Source of the DNA: Toxorhynchites rutilus septentrionalis
Taxonomy: Eukaryota; Arthropoda; Insecta; Diptera; Culicidae
Assembly (NCBI RefSeq): GCF_029784135.1
Contig: NC_073745.1
Coordinates: 237,245,664-237,309,663 of the forward strand
Length of the DNA stretch: 64,000 nt
Reading direction: 5' to 3'
Shown here in pieces: positions 35,880-45,504 of the stretch (the stretch's first letter is position 1; each line of letters begins with the position of its first letter). Made by a program: the position numbers and the translations under genes. Below the pieces are notes generated by a model that made no database searches, had not been told where the DNA came from, and saw nothing but the letters and a program-made list of their open reading frames with translations.

Positions 35880-36470
35880 GATGTTTCCCTAACACATACT
35901 TCAAAACCATGGAGCCTGAAGAAATCAGCATTGCAAAACAGATACAAGCTGCAGATACTTTCGTACTCGCTTGCGTTTTTTCAAATTGGAATGTTTCCCT
36001 AACACAGACTTCAAAAGACTTCAAGCGGGTACTTTTGTACTCGCTTGCGTCTTTGCAATTGGAATGTTTCCCTAACACAGACTTCTAAACCATGGAGCCT
36101 GAGGAAATCGACATCGCATTGCGTTTTCGCAAATTGGAATGTTTCCTTAACACAGACCATGGAGCCTGGAGAAATCGGCATTGCAAAATAGGTGCAAGCT
36201 GCGGGTACTTTTGTACGCACTTGCGTTTTTGGAAATCGAAATGTTTCCCTAACACAGACTTCAAAACCATGGAGCCTGGGGAAATCGGCATTGCAAAATA
36301 GATGCAAACTGCGGGTACTTCTGCGTTTTCGCAAACCGGAATGTGTTTTCCCAACACAGATTCCGAAACCAAGAGGTTGGGAAAATCGGCATTGCAGATA
36401 CTTGCAAGTCGGCGGTACTTTTTATATCCCCATGCATTTTTACATTCCGAAATTCGTTTTGCAAACACGG
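35880..36470 (+). repeat. ~115-bp tandem repeats inside copy 2
   Basis: About five units of the same repeat as in copy 1 (GTTTCCCTAACACAGACTTC...CCATGGAGCCTGGGGAAATC...GCAAGCTGCGGGTACTTTTG...GCTTGCGTTTTTG). Unit length varies through internal deletions. Confidence 0.8.
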
Positions 36471-36917
36471 TCTACAAAAGCGGGTACAAATGCATCGCTT
36501 TGGCTCGGTTATTCAAGACTGCTTCGGAAGACATCCTTTCATGTTGCCAACTCACTACACATACCGTTTAATGATTAGGCAAAATGTTGATAACTATTTG
36601 CTGCGATAACTACTACTATAATTTGGGATTTGTTTGCAATTGAATTCGTATGTTATTTCTTTCATTCACTACTTTAATCAATAATTTAAACAATACACAC
36701 AAAAGATAGCTCTGCGCAGCGGCGATATCGTACACGATGACGAACATCCTAGGTGCGATTAATTGAAAAAATTGAAAATTGAAAAAAATAATTACTAAGC
36801 CAACGGCAGACCTACGACAACATTGTGGTTATATCATAGGTATAACCCATCCATAGTTTTTCATTTAAACATTTAGAAATTTATTACTTTTGAACTACTG
36901 GTTCAATCCAGATGATT

Positions 36918-36934
36918 CACACACACACACACAT

Positions 36935-37012
<78 letters not shown>

Positions 37013-37036
37013 CCCCTATATATATATATATATATA
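36918..37036. repeat. (AC)n and (AT)n microsatellite
   Basis: CA repeats pass into a long TA run, interrupted by AGCCCC near 37011. It abuts the 3' end of the non-LTR remnant that follows on the minus strand and probably began as that element's simple-repeat tail. Confidence 0.9.
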
Positions 37037-38017
37037 GCCCCTATTTGTTGTAAGCCTTATCAGGGTGTCGTATCGCTATTAGTTGGAGTGATTTCCACTT
37101 GCTGACTGTAGGCATGATCCCAATAAGGTATTATAGCACGAATGAACTTTATTGCCTTATTGGGGGAAGCTATCCAAACATCTGCAGGTTGCATTAAACC
37201 TGTATCAAAGAAATTGCGCCTTCTATGAAAAAGTGCTTCGCAATTACATAGTAAATGTTCCGAACTTTCACTTTCTAGGTTACAGAAACGACAGGTATCA
37301 TCTTCTAATTTACCTAGTTTCTTTAGGTGGTATTTGCTTGGACAATGTCCTGTCACTAGGCCACTGTTGCGAGCGAAGACCTTCCAAACGACGAGGGACT
37401 GGTATTCCTGTCCCAACTCCACGACCGACTGCCAACTAGTACTAACGAAATAATTCGATCGACTTATTTCGGATAGACTTTAAAAATACTGTTGCTTCTT
37501 CAACGTTTGTATTTCGACTGACTGATATCGGACACATAGAGGATAGATCGTACGACTTTCTACAATAGTGTGAATGGCGAACAAAGAAACGCAGAAGGCG
37601 ATCTATTTCATGTTGACTGTCACTCTGACTGTCATTCAATTGCGTTTTCATAATGGTTATTTTTATAGCAAAGGTTTGAGTTCATTTAATTCAACTTTAT
37701 ATTCAATATAATTAAACCTAATCGACGACAGCCACTGAAAGTGCATAGGTCTTTTTTTGTTAGGCTGAAAGTCTTTCAGTTACTTTTTTACTTGGTGATA
37801 TAAATGATTTAGCCTGTCGAGCTACTGTACTATGTGTCCAGATGCCATCAATCTTTGATTTTTCCCAGTTCTTTAATTCCATTTTGAGGGTACATTCAGG
37901 GGCCCCACAAAATGGTTCTGGTCCTAGGAATGGTTTCGATGATCCACATCTAGCTAACAAATCTGCTTTTTCATTACCTTCAACTCCACAGTGCCCTGGA
38001 ACCCAGAATAGGTTCAC
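37037..38017 (-). mobile_element. Non-LTR retrotransposon remnant with RNase H and C-terminal zinc motif (LOA/R1-like)
   Basis: Reading down from 38017 the RNase H C-terminal motif [21 protein letters not shown] is intact, followed by [10 protein letters not shown] and a [11 protein letters not shown] region. After a disruption at about 37442-37765, GLVTGHCPSKYHLKKLG and CRFCNLESESSEHLLCNC (a CCHC-type motif) appear in a frame ending at 37060. This order is typical of the RNase H-bearing LOA/R1/I group. The RT and the first part of RNase H are missing, replaced abruptly by a (TA)n run. The 3' end runs into another (TA)n run. Confidence 0.8.
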
Positions 38018-38151
<134 letters not shown>

Positions 38152-38284
38152 TAAATATCTTCATAAATCCATTCGCAGAACTTTTCATTGATTGATCTTC
38201 TAATCGACCCCGTTGAATTTACCTTTTACTAAAAAATCCTAGTACTTCTACCAAAACTCATCATTATAATATCAGATTATTTTC

Positions 38285-38875
38285 GGACACAGACCCCTCT
38301 TTCTTCTCCCCTTTAGAGAGGGAGGAGAAGTATCTAATCACCATAGAATCATTTATTGCACCCTAAAACCTCCACATGCCAAATTTTGTTTCGTTTGATT
38401 GATTAATTCTCGAGTAATGCAGAAATTTGTGTTTCAATTGTATGGCAGACACCACCCCCTTAGAGAGGGGGGTGGAGTGTCTAACCACCGTGAAAATATT
38501 TATTGCGCCCTGAAACCACCAAATACCTAATTTGGTTTCGTTTGCTTCTTTAATTAATGCAGAAATTTTTTCATTTGTATGACAACCCCACTTAAATAGA
38601 GTGTGGAGTGTCTAACCACCTTAGAAACATTCATTGCACCATAAAACCTACAAATGCATAATTTGGTTTCATTTGCTTGGTTAATTCTCGAATAATGCAG
38701 AAATTTGTGTTTCATTTGTATGGCAGCTGCCCCTTGAAGAAGGGGGTGGAGTGTCTTACCACTATAGCAACATTTATTGCACCCTAAAACTTTCACATGC
38801 CACATTTCGTTCCATTTGCGTGATTAATTCTCGAGTAATGCACAAATTTGTGTTTCATTTGTATCTCTTGTGAAT
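38285..38875. repeat. Tandem repeat array, ~130-147-bp units, four copies
   Basis: Four units share the order: CCCC-rich/GGGG-rich hairpin (CCACCCCCTTAGAGAGGGGG type), GTGTCTAACCACC, ATTTATTGCACCCTAAAACC, CACATGCCAAATTT, GTTTCGTTTGATTGATTAATTC, TAATGCAGAAATTTGTGTTTC, ATTTGTATGGCAG. Landmarks at about 38337, 38484, 38615 and 38758 give the spacing. No coding function is apparent. Confidence 0.85.
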
Positions 38876-39043
38876 CTAGTTTTATTAAACCAGGTTGGTT
38901 GTTTGAGATTTCGAAAAATCAGACAATGAAAACAGCTATTGCCATATATCAAAGAAAAAATAATCTTGAAACAATTCAATAAACAATAATAAAACGATGT
39001 TTATATCATCGCGCTGTTCAAATTGTAAAAATGTTGTAATGTA

Positions 39044-39400
39044 TTGCTAGATTTGGATCGTTCAACACAAACCAATTTTGCTTTCCCATACTTTTGCAAT
39101 TCCTCTGTCAATTTTGATCTGTCCATGCGACAAAAAATCCATGGAATCCCAGATCATCTGCGCTCCGATTCTATTCCGCCGATATTTTCGGCAGAATATG
39201 GGAAAGTTAGATCTGATAAAATGTTCTTTACTGACGGTTCATTCATAAACGGGTCCACTGGCTTCGGCATCTTCAATGAAAATTCCAGTGCCTACTTCAA
39301 ACTCAAAGATCCTTGTTCCGTGTATGTCGCTGAACTGGGTGCGATATACTACGCACTAGGGATCATTGAAACATTGCCCATCGACCATTATTTTATTTTT
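39044..39400 (+). pseudogene. Non-LTR RNase H domain, first block
   Basis: Contains the first catalytic Asp in KMFFTDGSFING and the Glu in YVAELGAIYYALGI. It ends at HYFIF, where the next codons should carry the second Asp. It stops exactly at a T run, where a Helitron-like element begins. The start of the open frame is not a real N-terminus. Confidence 0.85.
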
Positions 39401-39984
39401 GACGTGGGACTACGTCTAACCGGAGTATATGGGGGGTAAAATGAAAACCTAAACATAGAACATGCAGGAACATTGTAAATACATGAAAGTCGGGGGTATT
39501 TTTGTTCCGACTGAAATGTGTTTCCCTAACACAGACTTCAGAATCAAGGTGTCTGAGGAAATTGGCATTGCATATTTATGCAGGTCAGGGGTATTTTTGT
39601 TCCGACTGAAATGTGTTTGCCTAATAAAAACTTCTAAACCGAGGTGTGTGGGGGAATCGGCGTTGCAAATACATGCAAATCGGGGTCATTTTTGTTCTGA
39701 CTGAAATGTGTTTGCTTAACATAGACATCAAAACCAAGATGTCATAATACCAAACGTAAAAGGACCGTCATTAAATTTACTTGTAACGAAGAACATAATC
39801 TATTGCATGAATTGACCTTACATGGCATTATACAATCTTTTACTCACAAAGCAAATATATTGAATTCAATTGAATTCGGAAATTGTTTCATTCAATCAAA
39901 ATTTTAATCAATACAAACTAATGATTGCTAAGCTAAGGTAGTCCCACGTCAACCTTGCGTTATATCATAGATATAACCTCCCCA
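39401..39984 (+). mobile_element. Helitron-like element, copy 3 (584 bp, in a T tract)
   Basis: GACGTGGGACTACGTC opens the element, GTAGTCCCACGTCAA and a GTTATATCATAGATATAAC hairpin (39958-39978) close it, then CCCCA and a T run. The flanks are the two halves of an RNase H frame, which resumes correctly (F-I-F then S-D-N-S-I-E) after the T run. The insertion therefore sits inside an oligo-T with no other duplication. It carries about two units of the family tandem repeat. Confidence 0.75.
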
Positions 39985-40357
39985 TTTTTTTCAGACAACT
40001 CAATAGAGCAAGCAAACCATTTGTCATGACAATTGTCATGCGAAAATGCGGAAACAGAATAGAAACTGAGAGAGGTTGGCGTCGACATCATGCCTCATAC
40101 CGTATGTTTCTATTCTGTTTTCGCTTTACGCATGACAATTGTCATGACAAATGGTTTGCTTGCAATAGAGGCAATCCGCTCAATGAAAGTTGATAAACGC
40201 TCATCTTATATCCTAACAAGAATAAGACATCTATTGAGTGTTTGGTCGAAAAATTATTCAAGATTACCTTAGCATGGGTTCCCTCTCATTGCTCGATTCC
40301 GGGGAATGAGAAAGCGGACTCGCTAGCTAAGGTGGGCGCTTCAGAAGGCACACTTTT
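39985..40357 (+). pseudogene. Non-LTR RNase H domain, second block
   Basis: Resumes with the second catalytic Asp (SDNSIE), is broken by the MITE at 40009-40162, and continues with AIRSMKVDKRSSYILTRI. It then reaches the C-terminal RNase H motif WVPSHCSIPGNEKADSLAKVGAS after one stop (TAG near 40272). It ends at GCACACTTTT where the next Helitron-like element begins. Confidence 0.8.
40009..40162. mobile_element. hAT-type MITE, 154 bp
   Basis: CAAGCAAACCATTTGTCATG at the left is inverted at the right, and the arms stay similar for about 55 bp. CAATAGAG flanks both sides (40001-40008, 40163-40170), an 8-bp target duplication. Removing the MITE and one duplication restores the RNase H frame (S-I-E-A-I-R), which confirms the boundaries. 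Confidence 0.92.
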
Positions 40358-40703
40358 GACGTAGGACTACGTCTAACCGGAAGATATAGGGGTGAAATGG
40401 AAATCTAGGCACTGAACAAGTAGGAAAAAATGCAAGATTTGGAACGCTTATAACTCGAGCATTTCTCAATAGATCGCAAAGGTTTTTGCATCAATTGATA
40501 GGAAATATATCTACGCATCTATCATAACGAATAAAATTTAATTTTTCTTGAGATAAATAATTGAATAATTGTGAAATATCAAGCATTGTCCAAATGCACT
40601 ATGTGCCCATTTTTGATTGGTCCATTTTGTGCTCCTCAAATCGAACCGACCAAAACGGGCAACCAGAGCAGCAGCGAAATAGAATGAAGCACGATTGGAA
40701 AGG

Positions 40704-40977
40704 TGCACCCGTGGCCGAGTGGTTAGCGTCTCACATTATCATGCCGGGTGTTCGGGTTCGATTCCCGTTCTGGCCGGGGGATTTTTCGTCAAAGAAATTT
40801 CCTTCGACTTGCACTGTGGTCATGCGTATTCAAGAGCTTGCCCCTCGGAATACATTCAAGGCGTGTTATTTGGCTTAAGAAATCTCGACCAAGTATTAAT
40901 AAATGACGTTAGTTAATGCATACGTTGAGACGGCAAAAGTTCCACAAGGGAACGTTAACGCCATTCAAGAAGAAGAA
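40704..40977 (+). mobile_element. tRNA-derived SINE, family B, full-length
   Basis: tRNA-like head TGCACCCGTGGCCGAGTGG with box A (TGGCCGAGTGGTTAGCG) and box B (GGTTCGATTCCC) separated as in a tRNA gene, then an unrelated body and an AAGAAGAAG tail. CGATTGGAAAGG flanks both sides (40692-40703 and 40978-40989), a 12-bp target duplication. It is the reference copy for the fragments at 5262, 32515, 48200 and 54699. Confidence 0.92.
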
Positions 40978-41061
40978 CGATTGGAAAGGAAAAAGAAAAA
41001 ATATGAACGAAACATTGGTCGCAGTCTCACACATGCGTAATTCTCGAGCCAGCCAGTCAGC

Positions 41062-41620
41062 TTAAAAATCCCCGCTCCGCTGCCGTAACGATCATTCTCA
41101 TTCAAACCGTACACCACATCGGTTCGCATCACAACACATTAACAAACCAACCCAAGCAGCCATTTCTGGACATGGTAAAGGAGGAAAAGTGAAGGGAAAG
41201 GCAAAATCCCGCTCGAACGGTGTTGATCTGGAGTTCCTCGCAAGGGTAGCTAGGCCGAGCGCGTTAGTACCAGTGCACCAGTCCACCTAGCCGGCGTTAT
41301 ATAGTTTCGGCCGCCGAAGTGATCGAGTATGCTGGCAAAGCTGCTCGCGGCGATAAGAAAACCCGCATTCGGAACAGAACACATTCGGTTCGGTGGACAT
41401 CAAGACAACAGGCAGTTGCAGCGAGTGGCGAGTGTTAAACGCAATCGCAAAACGGCATCAGGTAGCAGAAGAAAAAAGTTTGTTCTTTATACAAACTGCT
41501 TTGGTGGCAAATCCAGAACAAGGCGGCATCGAGGGCGTTCGAAATGGTTTTTTTCAAAACCACGAGTACAAAGTTTTCGAAATTGGAACCATTCCATAAA
41601 ACAAGGCGCTTTTCAGGTCC
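41062..41620 (+). pseudogene. Histone H2A pseudogene 1 (inside Helitron-like copy 4)
   Basis: From 41162 the codons give a near-perfect H2A N-terminus (SGHGKGGKVKGKAKSRSN) but the initiator ATG is ATT. A deletion removes the PVGRIHR region. Out of register, the LRKG, AERV, AP-VHLA, AAEVIE-AGKAARGDKKTRI blocks follow with stops to about 41380. A short IAQGG-like remnant (PEQGGIEG, about 41515) and a degenerate histone stem-loop GGCGCTTTTCAGGTCC (41605-41620) close it. The 5' flank (ATTCTCATTCAAACCGTAC...CGCATCACAACACATTAAC) matches the flank of pseudogene 2 and resembles a histone 5' UTR. H2A is a core nucleosome protein; this copy cannot make it. Confidence 0.85.
41605..41620 (+). terminator. 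Degenerate histone mRNA 3' stem-loop
   Basis: GGCGCTTTTCAGGTCC aligns position for position with the intact GGTTCTTTTCAGAACC at 43007-43022. The CTTTTCAG core is kept and the stem is broken. Confidence 0.6.
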
Positions 41621-42339
41621 ATTAAACCTTCCAAAAAAGAGTTTAGGAAATACAGTTCAATGCTTTCTAAAACATTATCCAAAATAATAATGAAACACAA
41701 ATTGATTTTTTCATAATTTGTTTGCCAGGATCTGATGAGTATGTGAATTTGGCAGTTGTTCTGAGCTTATTGATAGTTGGGGACTTTCCTGAGTATTCAA
41801 TTTTCACCAATTCTTAAATTGTTTCCAGATTGAAAGTACAGTAATTTACAATTAGTTCGACATTTAGCTAATTGGACGGAAATGTAATGCGACTTATTTA
41901 GTTGGACATTTTTGTAAACATAGAGATCCAAATTATGACCCCACATTGAAAGTCGACACTGTACCACTGTCATCGCAAATGTTCAATTACAGGTTAAAAT
42001 CGCCTCCAATGCGACACTGAGTGGCGCTTCGGCACGTCGCATTGAATGTAATTTACTGTACAACATGTCACAAAGCTGGATGGGAAGAAATTTTCCAACT
42101 GTGAAAGCTGTGGCGAGTGGCAACAAATCGCTAAACAGGAAGGTTTAGCCGAACAAGATGGGGATATCGAGTGATAACAAAACAATAAACTCTTTAGATT
42201 GAAGATAATTTTGTGATTCTGAAAAGGACCCTTTTAGCCTGCATGTGAATCCAACGAGCGAACAAATCGTAATGAATGTATTTTTTTGCCATCGCTCCCT
42301 TTTAACGCTCATTCGTTCGTCTCGTTGGACTCGCCCCTC

Positions 42340-43022
42340 TGGCTGAGTCTGCCGATTTGTCTCTATCCTGTGAGTGTGTACCGCTAGAGTATAAAACACG
42401 CGGACCCCCAAAAAATATCTTATTATCTTTCAAACCGTAAACCCGTGTGGTTGTACGGCATCGGCATCGTGGACGTAACAAAGGAGGACAAGTTAAGGGA
42501 GAGGCAAAGTCCCACTCGAACCGTGCAAGTGTGCAGTTCCCCGTAGGTGTATCCGCCAATTGCTAAAAAAAAGGCAAAGTCTCACTCGAACCGTGCAGGT
42601 CTCCAGTTCCCTGTTGGTCGCATTCACTGATTGCTCCGCAAGGGTAACTAGGCCGAACGGATTGGTGCCGAAGCACCAGTATACCTAACAGCGATTATAG
42701 AGTTTCGGCCGTCGGAGTGCTCGAGTTGGCTTGCAAAGCTGCTCACGACAATCAGAAAACTCGCATCAAGAACAGAGCAGCTTTGGTTCGGCGTTCATCA
42801 AGGCAACAATTAGTTTCAGTGAGTGGCAAAGTGTTTCTCCGGCACGTCGCATTAAATGTAATTTACTGAACAATATGTCACAAGTCGGATGGGAAGAAAT
42901 TTTCCAACTGTGAAAGCTGTGGCGAGTGGCAAACGCAATAGCTAAACAGGAAGGTTTAACCGAACAAGATGGGAATATCGAGTGATAACAAAAACACAAC
43001 ACCAAAGGTTCTTTTCAGAACC
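42340..43022 (+). pseudogene. Histone H2A pseudogene 2 (inside Helitron-like copy 4)
   Basis: A TATAAAA box at 42390-42396 precedes a histone-like leader (TTTCAAACCGTAAACC). From about 42451 the codons read GRGNKGGQVKGEAKSHSNRASVQFPVG, then a stop. The block restarts at about 42568 (KAKSHSNRAGLQFPVGRIH) and continues LLRKGN, AERIGAEAPVYLTAIIEF, then out of register AAEVLELACKAAHDNQKTRI to about 42775. A non-H2A block follows, and the unit ends with an intact histone stem-loop at 43007-43022. Partial internal duplication, frameshifts and stops make it non-functional. With pseudogene 1 it shows that a whole histone transcription unit entered this element. Confidence 0.87.
43007..43022 (+). terminator. 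Histone mRNA 3' stem-loop
   Basis: GGTTCTTTTCAGAACC forms a six-base-pair stem with a four-base loop, the form recognised by stem-loop binding protein in replication-dependent histone mRNAs. It lies just downstream of the second H2A pseudogene. Confidence 0.8.
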
Positions 43023-43199
43023 ATCAACATATTCATAAAGAGTAAACAGTAAACTAATCCATTTTTCAGGTAGATAGGTAGGTATTCACGTAGCAGAAGA
43101 AAATAAAACAATATATTTAAAATATATATTTAACAAAAGCTGTCCCCTTTGTATAGTCCTACGTCACTCCGGTTATGTCCCCGACATTACCCACCCGTC

Positions 43200-43636
43200 T
43201 TTTTTGAAAGGCAAATTGCTTATAACGAATTTTTTCACATTCCTCGTCAGGACACACTCGTTAGTTGGGAGCGTATGTGGAGTGAAGATGAGTTCGGTTA
43301 CACACGATTATCCCTAAGGTTTCGACGAAAGCTTGGTTTAAGGGATTGAATGTAGGTCGTGATTTCATTCGCGTGATATCTCGGCTTATGTCCAATCACT
43401 ACAACCTAAACGCGCATCTCTATCGCATTGGGCTCGCAGCAAACAATCTTTGTGACATCGAGCATATTGTCTGGTCGTGTATCCGGTTCCATGCTGCTCG
43501 CTCTCAGCTCTCTAGAGCACTTAGAGCAAAAGGCAGACAATCGGATATCCCCGTCCGGGATATCTTAGGTAGCCGTGATCCTGATCTTCTGCTTCATCTA
43601 TACCTGTTCCTCAGAAACGCCGATGTCAACGTTTAA
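43200..43636 (+). pseudogene. Non-LTR retrotransposon C-terminal block
   Basis: Continues the frame left at 40357: FERQIAYNEFFHIP, WERMWSEDEFGYTRLSLRFRRK, then after one frameshift (about 43348) GRDFIRVISRLMSNHYNLNAHLYRIGLA and NNLCDIEHIVWSCIRF. The last resembles the terminal C/H zinc motif of RNase H-bearing non-LTR elements. A stop at 43634-43636 is followed by a ~510-bp 3' UTR to an oligo-A tail near 44150. Confidence 0.8.
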
Positions 43637-44158
43637 TGATGTTTCCTTCGTTGTGTCCCTGTTTCATATCCCTCCTATCCGATCTATAAACTTTTACTTA
43701 GTCGCGGCAATACATACACACACTCTTTACAGATACACGGGCCAAAGGTTGTGCAGTCCACTGATGATTCAACAAGAGCCAAAGGTTGTACCGCTCATGA
43801 CAACTCTACACGAGTTGATGATTGCGCCGGCTAGTGACCATTCTATAATGGATTCCTCGAGTCGAGAAGACGCACCACGCTAGATATAGGGTACAGACTA
43901 GGGGGCGTTGCTGATTAATGGTCAGCTGCATCCCAAAAGGAAGTATCCCGTGTCGGGCACATGTACAGAGCATTGGAGACAGCAACATCACAATTACGAA
44001 AACACTTGTAATACTAACCTCGAGCCAACCGCGAGTAATCGGTTACATATTACTAACATAGTTATAAGGCAAACATTGTCGAAATATTGAACTCCCGGCC
44101 CCGTCAGGTTGACGCCATATGAGCCTTAATAAAAATATATATTTTGGATAAAAAAAAA

Positions 44159-44331
44159 ACACCCGAATTGCCGTTCAAACGCATATACGCATATCTGATG
44201 CTATTCATTTAACTGATCCGCAGATTCATAAATAACATTGTTTTACTATTCGCGTTGATTGCGATAAGCTTTATGCTTCGTTTTTGGAAATAGATAATAA
44301 CAATGGATTGAGCACACTTCGAAAATAAAAA
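44159..44331. other. Short spacer
   Basis: Sequence between the poly-A end of the non-LTR element and the next Helitron-like copy. Nothing recognised. Confidence 0.4.
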
Positions 44332-45397
44332 CAGGAAGTGGGTTATATCTATGGTATAACCGCAAGGGTGACGTAGGACTATCGTTGATTTAGAGATCAT
44401 TTGTATGAAGTTGAATCTGAATTCATTCTGAATGAATGAATATTTGGAGAACTTCGAAAACCAGAGCGTTATGTTGGAGGCACAAGGTTTTATGCATCCA
44501 ATATTGGATACGGAAATATCCTACTGATGGGGAAGAATAATCTTCAGAAGCTATCCTGTTGATTGCGATTGATTGAAAAATCACAAAACCTAATGTATTT
44601 GGTCACAGTGTTACATGGATAGAAAACATTAAAATAAACTCTTTCATATGAATGTAATTTTAAATTCCCAGAGGAACTGGCAGATTATTTTCAGTAACGA
44701 TTAGATATTTCCACATTTTCCTCGATACTGGAAGCCCACCAGTGGTTAATGCTAACTCGATAACCATCTGTTAATAGCACTTGATTGAAACATATTTGGT
44801 CACAGTGTTACATGGCTAGAAAACATTCAAATAAACTCTTTCACATGAATGTATTTTTAAATTCCTAGAGGAACTGGCAGATTATTTTCCGGATCTTTCT
44901 CGATCCAAACGGAAAGATTCCGTGCGTGTATGTGTGTGTGTGTAGCGGCTGCTTCGAGATCTTCCCGGGGAACCGTTTGTAGCATCACTCTCGCACCTTC
45001 TGGCCTAAGGTGCACAAACAGGCTCTTGGTGACACCGTTCATCCGCGCTTTCATGATAAATGAAGAGCTTCACCACAACAGCGAAAACATGCTCCAATCG
45101 CTGTTCAATTAGAACTGAGTGGATTTCCGAGCGGCGCTCGCTTATATACCGATTGGTGATTCAATAGCCTATTTTGAAAGCAAATTTAAGACTATTGAAA
45201 CAAGTTTTTGGATCAGAAAGTAACAAGTATAGAACGCGTAGACATTTTATCTTTCGAATGAAGTGTTTATCATACCATTTCGTTCAGTTGTTTAGGAGCT
45301 ATTAACACTCAAAATCTCGGTCTCCGGCGTAACGCTTTCGTTTTCGAAACTTTGATTTTACACCCCGGTATAGAAATGAAAGACGTAGTCCTACGTC
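44332..45397 (-). mobile_element. Helitron-like element, copy 5
   Basis: Minus orientation. The 5' end GACGTAGGACTACGTC lies at 45397-45382, preceded by TTT on its coding side. The 3' hairpin GGTTATACCATAGATATAACC is at 44361-44341 with the subterminal repeat AGTCCTACGTCAC beside it. It carries the second 5' subtype with the TATA/initiator core and a (CA)n-containing middle, and is closely related to copy 6. No replicase frame is visible. Short open frames in the middle (for example 44857-45054) have no recognisable motif. Confidence 0.68.
45111..45152 (-). promoter_or_regulatory. Promoter-like core in Helitron-like copy 5
   Basis: On the minus strand ATCGGTATATAAGCGAGC is followed about 27 nt downstream by CCACTCAGTT, the same pair and spacing as in copies 2 and 6. 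Confidence 0.5.
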
Positions 45398-45504
45398 AAA
45401 ATTAATTATCAAATTTTACTTTTCCGTATCAATTAACACCAAGTAAAAATCTATTTTTTTTAAATTCAGAATTGGCTTCGAGCCAACTAATTTAATAGAA
45501 TGTA

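Larger units (their letters stand above)
35552..36854 (+). mobile_element. Helitron-like element, copy 2 (head-to-tail with copy 1)
   Basis: Starts GACGTAGGACTACGTC only 17 bp after the end of copy 1, again in a T-rich gap (TTTTTTTTGTATGTTTT). It ends with the hairpin GGTTATATCATAGGTATAACC (36827-36847) and CCATCCATA. Its 5' ~300 bp is of the second subtype, shared with copies 5 and 6, including a TATATAAGCG/CACTCAGTT promoter-like core. The middle holds the tandem repeats. The 3' subterminal inverted repeat is degraded (CCTACGACAACATTG). Confidence 0.65.
40358..43199 (+). mobile_element. Helitron-like element, copy 4, carrying histone H2A sequence
   Basis: Starts GACGTAGGACTACGTCTAACCGG like copy 1 and ends with TAGTCCTACGTCA, a 21-nt imperfect hairpin GGTTATGTC-CCC-GACATTACC (43171-43191), then CCACCCGTC and a T run. 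The host frame (GGCACACTTTT... / ...TTTTTTGAAAGG) joins in register across an oligo-T. At 2.8 kb it is the largest copy. The interior holds a SINE (40704-40977), two decayed H2A genes (about 41060-41620 and 42340-43022) and a duplicated ~150-bp block (about 42000-42180 and 42835-42985). No replicase frame is present. Confidence 0.72.
39044..44158 (+). mobile_element. Non-LTR retrotransposon with RNase H, split by nested insertions
   Basis: One reading frame can be followed through three separated blocks (39044-39400, 39985-40357 minus a MITE, 43200-43636) and then a 3' UTR ending in an oligo-A run at about 44150-44158. The blocks carry an RNase H domain and a C-terminal HxxxxC zinc-like motif, placing the element in the RNase H-bearing I/LOA/R1 group. 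The 5' part (ORF1, endonuclease, RT) is absent. The insertions are two Helitron-like elements (39401-39984 and 40358-43199) and one hAT-type MITE (40009-40162). Confidence 0.8.

Noticed and set aside
38285..38875. CRISPR-like regularly spaced repeats
   Set aside because: Units are contiguous tandem repeats with diverged sequence and no unique spacers, in a eukaryotic genome.
40704..40977. tRNA genes suggested by box A and box B motifs (here and at 8130, 17971, 48357, 54699, 55999, 61536)
   Set aside because: Each tRNA-like head is fused to a repeated body with a tail, several have target duplications, and the acceptor stems do not pair properly; these are SINEs.
41839..42058. Possible 220-bp TA-flanked MITE with CAGTAATTTACA-like ends
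   Set aside because: The right end lies inside a block that recurs at about 42850 without the left arm, and only about 12 bp of the arms match, so the pairing may be chance.
44857..45112. Frames of about 60-65 codons on both strands in Helitron-like copy 5 (also 50359-50649 in copy 6)
   Set aside because: I tested them as possible histone H1, H2B, H3 or H4 cargo and found no convincing match; they contain a (CA)n run and differ between copies.
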